64,000 nt of DNA from Promicromonospora sp. AC04. Lineage in GTDB: Bacteria > Actinomycetota > Actinomycetes > Actinomycetales > Cellulomonadaceae. Positions 60,939 to 64,000 of the stretch are shown here, piece after piece; the first letter of the stretch is position 1, and every line of letters begins with the position of its first letter. Where the stretch lies: positions 124,001 through 188,000 of the forward strand of contig NZ_QBUG01000013.1 of assembly GCF_003058225.1 (NCBI RefSeq). The letters run 5' to 3'. The notes beneath the pieces were generated by a model. The model had not been told where the DNA came from, did not search any database, and saw only the letters and a list, made by a program, of their open reading frames with translations. The position numbers and the translations under genes were made by a program.

Positions 60939-61733
60939 ATGACGGACATCCCGCAGACGGAGGGCACGGAACCGCTCTCCGCCAGCCACGCGAGCCTGGC
61001 CTTCGGCATACCGACGTCGGAGCCGGGCACCATCTATGCCCTGTCCGTGTCCGGCGGCGTCCGGCTCGGGGCCCGCGAGGAGCGGTCGGTGGTGTTCGGG
61101 CGCAACCGTCCCGAGGTGCACGTGTGCGTCGGCGAGGACGATCTGCGGATCAGCCGTAGCCAGGGCACCGTCACGTTCCGCGGCGGCCAGTGGTGGCTCA
61201 CCAACACCGGGAACCGGGCGCTCCAGCTCCCCCGCTCCATGACGCTGTTCCCCGAGGACGGCCCCTACCCCGTCGACGCGGGGTACACGCCCGTCTTCGT
61301 CAACGGCACGGCACGACGCCGGCACCTGCTCGAGCTGTACGTCGCCGGGGAGGACGGGCGCCTGCCCCGGCCGGCGCCCGACGCGACGACGCTGCGCGAC
61401 AAGCCGTGGCAGCTCCGCGCCGACGAACGGCTGGCCCTGGTCTCGCTCGCGCAGAAGTACCTGCTGCACGAGGCCTACCCGCAGCCCTCCACCTGGCAGC
61501 AGGTCGCCGTCGACCTCGGCGCGCTGCGGCCCGAGGAGCAGTGGAGCGGCAAGCGCGTGGAGCACCTCGTGTCGGGTGTCCGACGTCGGCTGTCGCGCGC
61601 GGGCGTGCCCGGGCTGACCCGCGAGGAGGTCGGGGAGCCGGTGGGCAACATGCTCAACCACAACCTGGTCACGGAGCTGCTGCAGACCCGCACCCTGGTC
61701 CCACCCGACGTCCTGCTCCTGGAAGACCTCTGA
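60939..61733 (+). CDS. FHA-domain protein encoded beside the kinase
   Basis: The ATG at 60939 (TTGGAG upstream) gives 264 residues. Residues about 40-115 form a forkhead-associated fold: VVFGRNRPEVHVCVGEDDLR, ISRSQGTVTFRGGQWWLTNT and GNRALQLP, with the phosphothreonine-binding Arg and Ser/Asn positions visible. The C-terminal half (about 145-250) is helical with LVSLAQKYLLHEAYPQPSTW and KRVEHLVSGVRRRLSRAGVP, possibly a winged-helix DNA-binding domain. FHA proteins bind phosphothreonine, so this is probably the direct partner or substrate of the kinase. It ends four bases before the convergent membrane-protein stop. Confidence 0.83.
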   Translation: MTDIPQTEGTEPLSASHASLAFGIPTSEPGTIYALSVSGGVRLGAREERSVVFGRNRPEVHVCVGEDDLRISRSQGTVTFRGGQWWLTNTGNRALQLPRSMTLFPEDGPYPVDAGYTPVFVNGTARRRHLLELYVAGEDGRLPRPAPDATTLRDKPWQLRADERLALVSLAQKYLLHEAYPQPSTWQQVAVDLGALRPEEQWSGKRVEHLVSGVRRRLSRAGVPGLTREEVGEPVGNMLNHNLVTELLQTRTLVPPDVLLLEDL

Positions 61734-61737
61734 CCCG

Positions 61738-63375
61738 TCAGCTCTGGTAGACCTCGAACATTCCGCGGACCTCCGCGGAGGTGAACGACGACCGCTTCTT
61801 GTCCGGCGGGACGAAGATGCCGGTGTACGACTCGACCAGGATGCTCGGCGGGCAGGGCTCCCCGAACTCGTCCGAGAAGGCCGCGACCCGCCGGCCCGTC
61901 CGGATCTCGTAGAGCTTCACGTCGAACCGGCTCGCGTAGAACCGGACGTCGGAGACCCCGAACACGCCCAGGTCGCTCTCGTACGCACAGGTCTCCTGGT
62001 ACGAGCCCTCCTTGGGCCCGTCGACGCAGGCCACGAGCACCATGTCCTCGATGCTGTTCGCCATCCAGGAGCGCGGGAAGTCGTGCGCCTCCGGGTGGAT
62101 GCCGTAGACCCGCATCGGGTTGCCGCCGCTGCGCTGGTACGGCTCGGCGCCCCGGTACGGAGAGGGGTTGGCGCAGTACCGGCCGGCGGTCAGCAGGCCC
62201 CGTACCTCCTTGCGCTGGATACCCGTGATCACGTCGTACAGCTCGTCGGAGGCCTCGTCTGCCCTGTGGTCCGCACGGAAGTCGTGCAGGAACGCCTCGT
62301 AGGTGTGGCGCGACGCCGTCAGCTCGTCCGCGTCGGACAGGTCCCGGGCGCACCCGAGGACCCGCCTCGGCACCTCGTCCGACGCCGCGGCGACGGGCTC
62401 GGCGAGCGCCGGGGGCTCCCAGCCCTGCCCGTCGACCCATTCGACGACGTCGCGGGCCGCGCAGTTGTCCGGGTCCTCGGCGAGGTCGGCCAGGAAGGCC
62501 TCGACGGTCTGCGACACCTGGTCGGCCTGGTCTGGGTGGGCCTCGAGCGTCGTCGTGAGCTGCGCAAAGCCGCCCTCCAGGGACTCCTGGTCGACGTAAC
62601 CGGCGTCGTACGCGGCATCGAGCAGGAGCTCGGCACGCCGGATCCCGGAGCCCGCCCACAGCGCCCTCGGGTCGTCCATGTACACCTGGAGCGCCGCTGC
62701 GGCCCCCAGCAACTGCGGCGGGTCCTGCTCGGCGAGCCGAAGGGCGCCCAGCAGCCGCCCGCAGGTCTCCAGGTCCGCCTCGCCGTCGAGCGCCTTCGAG
62801 GCGTTCACCACGCGGTCAGCAGGGCCGATGTCGTCCAGCAGCTGGGTCGCCCGCTCGCAGTCGCCGGCCGCGTGGGCCTCGGCGGCGTCGTCCACCGTCC
62901 GCGCCGTGCCGATCCGCAGCCCGACGACGGTCGCGACCAGCGCCATGACCACCACACCCGCGACGATGCGCAGCGTCATCGGCCGCCCGGTCGGCTCACC
63001 ACGCCGCACACGCGTGAGCCACCAGCCGTGCGCGAGCATCGCGAGCCACCACACCGCGAGCACTATCAACCAGGCCGGCGATCCGGGAGCGGCCGCGAGG
63101 ATGACGACCAGCAGCGCCGTACCGGCCAGCGCCGTGCAGACGAGCCCCCACCGCCGCAGGAACGCATAGCCGAGGCCGAGCAGGGTCGCGTTGCCGAGCA
63201 GCACCGCGAGCCGGTCGGCCGTCGGGCGCTCGGGCCGCACGGTGACGGAGCTCCAGGGATCCTCGGGCGGCCCCGCCGGGGACGGCGCGGCGTCGGACGG
63301 CTCGTCGGCCGGCCGGACGACGTAGGGCGAGCTCGCCTCGCCGTCTGCGGAGGGCGTGCCGCTCTCGGGATCCAT
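61738..63375 (-). CDS. Multi-helix membrane protein with large helical extracellular domain, unknown function
   Basis: Started at the ATG at 63375 with AAGGAG upstream, 545 residues. A proline/glutamate-rich cytoplasmic tail (1-55) is followed by about four to five membrane helices (55-155; NATLLGLGYAFLRRWGLVCT, GVVVMALVATVVGLRIGTA). A long extracellular part has paired helices like TPR units (AAEAHAAGDCERATQLLDDI, TVEAFLADLAEDPDNCAARD) and several cysteines, then a beta-rich end with HDFPRSWMANSIEDMVLVAC. No named family. It converges on the kinase-FHA pair with a four-base gap, so it may be a partner in the same envelope-signalling island. Cytoplasmic threonines and serines in the tail could be kinase targets. 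Confidence 0.7.
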   Translation of the reverse strand: MDPESGTPSADGEASSPYVVRPADEPSDAAPSPAGPPEDPWSSVTVRPERPTADRLAVLLGNATLLGLGYAFLRRWGLVCTALAGTALLVVILAAAPGSPAWLIVLAVWWLAMLAHGWWLTRVRRGEPTGRPMTLRIVAGVVVMALVATVVGLRIGTARTVDDAAEAHAAGDCERATQLLDDIGPADRVVNASKALDGEADLETCGRLLGALRLAEQDPPQLLGAAAALQVYMDDPRALWAGSGIRRAELLLDAAYDAGYVDQESLEGGFAQLTTTLEAHPDQADQVSQTVEAFLADLAEDPDNCAARDVVEWVDGQGWEPPALAEPVAAASDEVPRRVLGCARDLSDADELTASRHTYEAFLHDFRADHRADEASDELYDVITGIQRKEVRGLLTAGRYCANPSPYRGAEPYQRSGGNPMRVYGIHPEAHDFPRSWMANSIEDMVLVACVDGPKEGSYQETCAYESDLGVFGVSDVRFYASRFDVKLYEIRTGRRVAAFSDEFGEPCPPSILVESYTGIFVPPDKKRSSFTSAEVRGMFEVYQS

Positions 63376-63559
63376 GGAGTGCTCCTTTTGTCGGGTCCGC
63401 GCCCAGTGAAGCGTAGACCGTCCGGGACCCCTCCCGGGAGGCCTAAACACCAGGTCAGGATGCCGAAAGCCGGCTACAACCGGGCTCGCCCGACACGCTG
63501 AACGGCGACGAGTTCCCTCATGTGAGCGCCTCGCCCGCCACTGCGGCCGTCCGCGAGGA

Positions 63560-64000
63560 TCAGCGTGAAGATGGACCTGGCTGGGCAGTGTCGTTCGAGG
63601 TTGTCCCGGGCCTGGTGTGGAGGACCTCGCGGGCCTGTTCGGCGGCGCGGATGATGCTCTCGCTGATGAAGTCGAGGAAGCGCGCGATGTTCTCCAGACG
63701 AGCGGCGGCGGGGCTCTGCGGACCGAGGATGGCGACGCCCTGCCGTGCGGTCTCGGCGAGCTGGTCGTTGGCCCGGGCGCTGGCGATGGTCGACTGGTAC
63801 CAGACGTCGTTGTCGGCGAAGTAGCGCTCGCGGCGGCCTTCGGCGCGTTCGCGGCGCACGAGGCCCTGCCCCTCGAGGAACGTGATCGCCTTGGAGACGG
63901 ACGCCGGGCTGACCTGGAGGCGCTGGACGAGCTCGGCGGCGGTGAGGCTGCCCGCGTCGGTGGTGAACAGGCAGGTCAGCACACCGGCCGGCATCTTGGA
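63560..64000 (-). CDS. GbsR/MarR-like winged-helix regulator, 5' end outside the window
   Basis: The frame is open to the right edge, so the start is not visible; at least 146 residues remain. The helix-turn-helix is SLTAAELVQRLQVSPASVSK, then AITFLEGQGLVRRERAEGRR, followed by a coiled helix and AARLENIARFLDFISES. The opening KMPAGVLTCLFTTDAG matches the GbsR-like group, where an M-P-A/G-R motif precedes the HTH. The C-terminus is a short disordered tail. Targets are unknown. Confidence 0.75.
   Translation of the reverse strand, partial: SKMPAGVLTCLFTTDAGSLTAAELVQRLQVSPASVSKAITFLEGQGLVRRERAEGRRERYFADNDVWYQSTIASARANDQLAETARQGVAILGPQSPAAARLENIARFLDFISESIIRAAEQAREVLHTRPGTTSNDTAQPGPSSR

Overview
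This is a high-GC, gene-dense actinobacterial chromosome segment. Gene content and local order (pth, L25/ctc, GtrA-type glycosyltransferase, prs, glmU, tRNA-Gln; and metG, TatD, resuscitation-promoting-factor (Rpf) genes, rsmA, ispE) suggest Micrococcales, probably Cellulomonadaceae or Promicromonosporaceae. That assignment is an inference from order and codon use, not a database result.

Layout. 1-2.1 kb: the 5' part of mfd (minus, running off the left edge) and an acyltransferase-3 membrane protein. 2.1-2.8 kb: a HicA/HicB-like toxin-antitoxin pair. 2.8-5.2 kb: an MFS exporter followed by a regulator that joins a MerR DNA-binding domain to what reads as the second and third domains of a DNA polymerase III sliding clamp. 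5.3-14.3 kb: secreted and surface genes (TIM-barrel hydrolase, MFS plus beta-propeller partner, lipoprotein, 1317-residue DUF4082-type multidomain protein). 14.4-20.1 kb: housekeeping pth, rplY, glycosyltransferase-GtrA, prs, glmU, tRNA-Gln(UUG). 20.2-22.2 kb: a TetR gene, then a less GC-rich accessory patch with a 27-codon peptide transcription unit and a DUF3800-like gene. 22.2-29.2 kb: methyltransferase, maleylacetate reductase with divergent MarR, lipoprotein, CynX-type MFS, lysine 6-aminotransferase, and a two-gene envelope operon. 29.3-30.1 kb: a second DUF3800-like gene interrupted by an in-frame TAG. 30.2-36.9 kb: SDR with divergent MarR, LD-carboxypeptidase, Lrp/AsnC, ABC-F ATPase, a CE7 acetylxylan esterase and a relative lacking the catalytic motifs. 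36.9-46 kb: ispE, rsmA, three Rpf-related wall hydrolases, TatD, metG. 46-47 kb: an AbiEii-like nucleotidyltransferase with its partner. 47-57.8 kb: sugar dehydrogenase, nicotinamidase, protein mannosyltransferase, rsmI, GH20 hexosaminidase, cell-wall-binding-like lipoprotein, TetR plus Ohr, AlkC-like glycosylase. 57.8-64 kb: TetR/thioesterase, a Ser/Thr kinase-FHA-membrane protein island, and a truncated GbsR/MarR-like gene.

The most unusual item is the MerR-sliding-clamp fusion. Both genes of its operon appear to have MerR-type promoters (19-bp spacer, dyad operator, ATG at the expected start point) of the same geometry, so the regulator probably controls itself and the exporter. The retained clamp domains are those that form the peptide- and drug-binding pocket of DnaN, which suggests a target-mimic sensor for clamp-directed compounds. 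Other items worth a look are the 27-residue peptide unit, the paired DUF3800-like islands with similar 3' hairpins, shared leader elements in the Rpf genes, a leaderless lat promoter with an embedded operator, and the kinase island. All calls come from reading the sequence; no searches were run.
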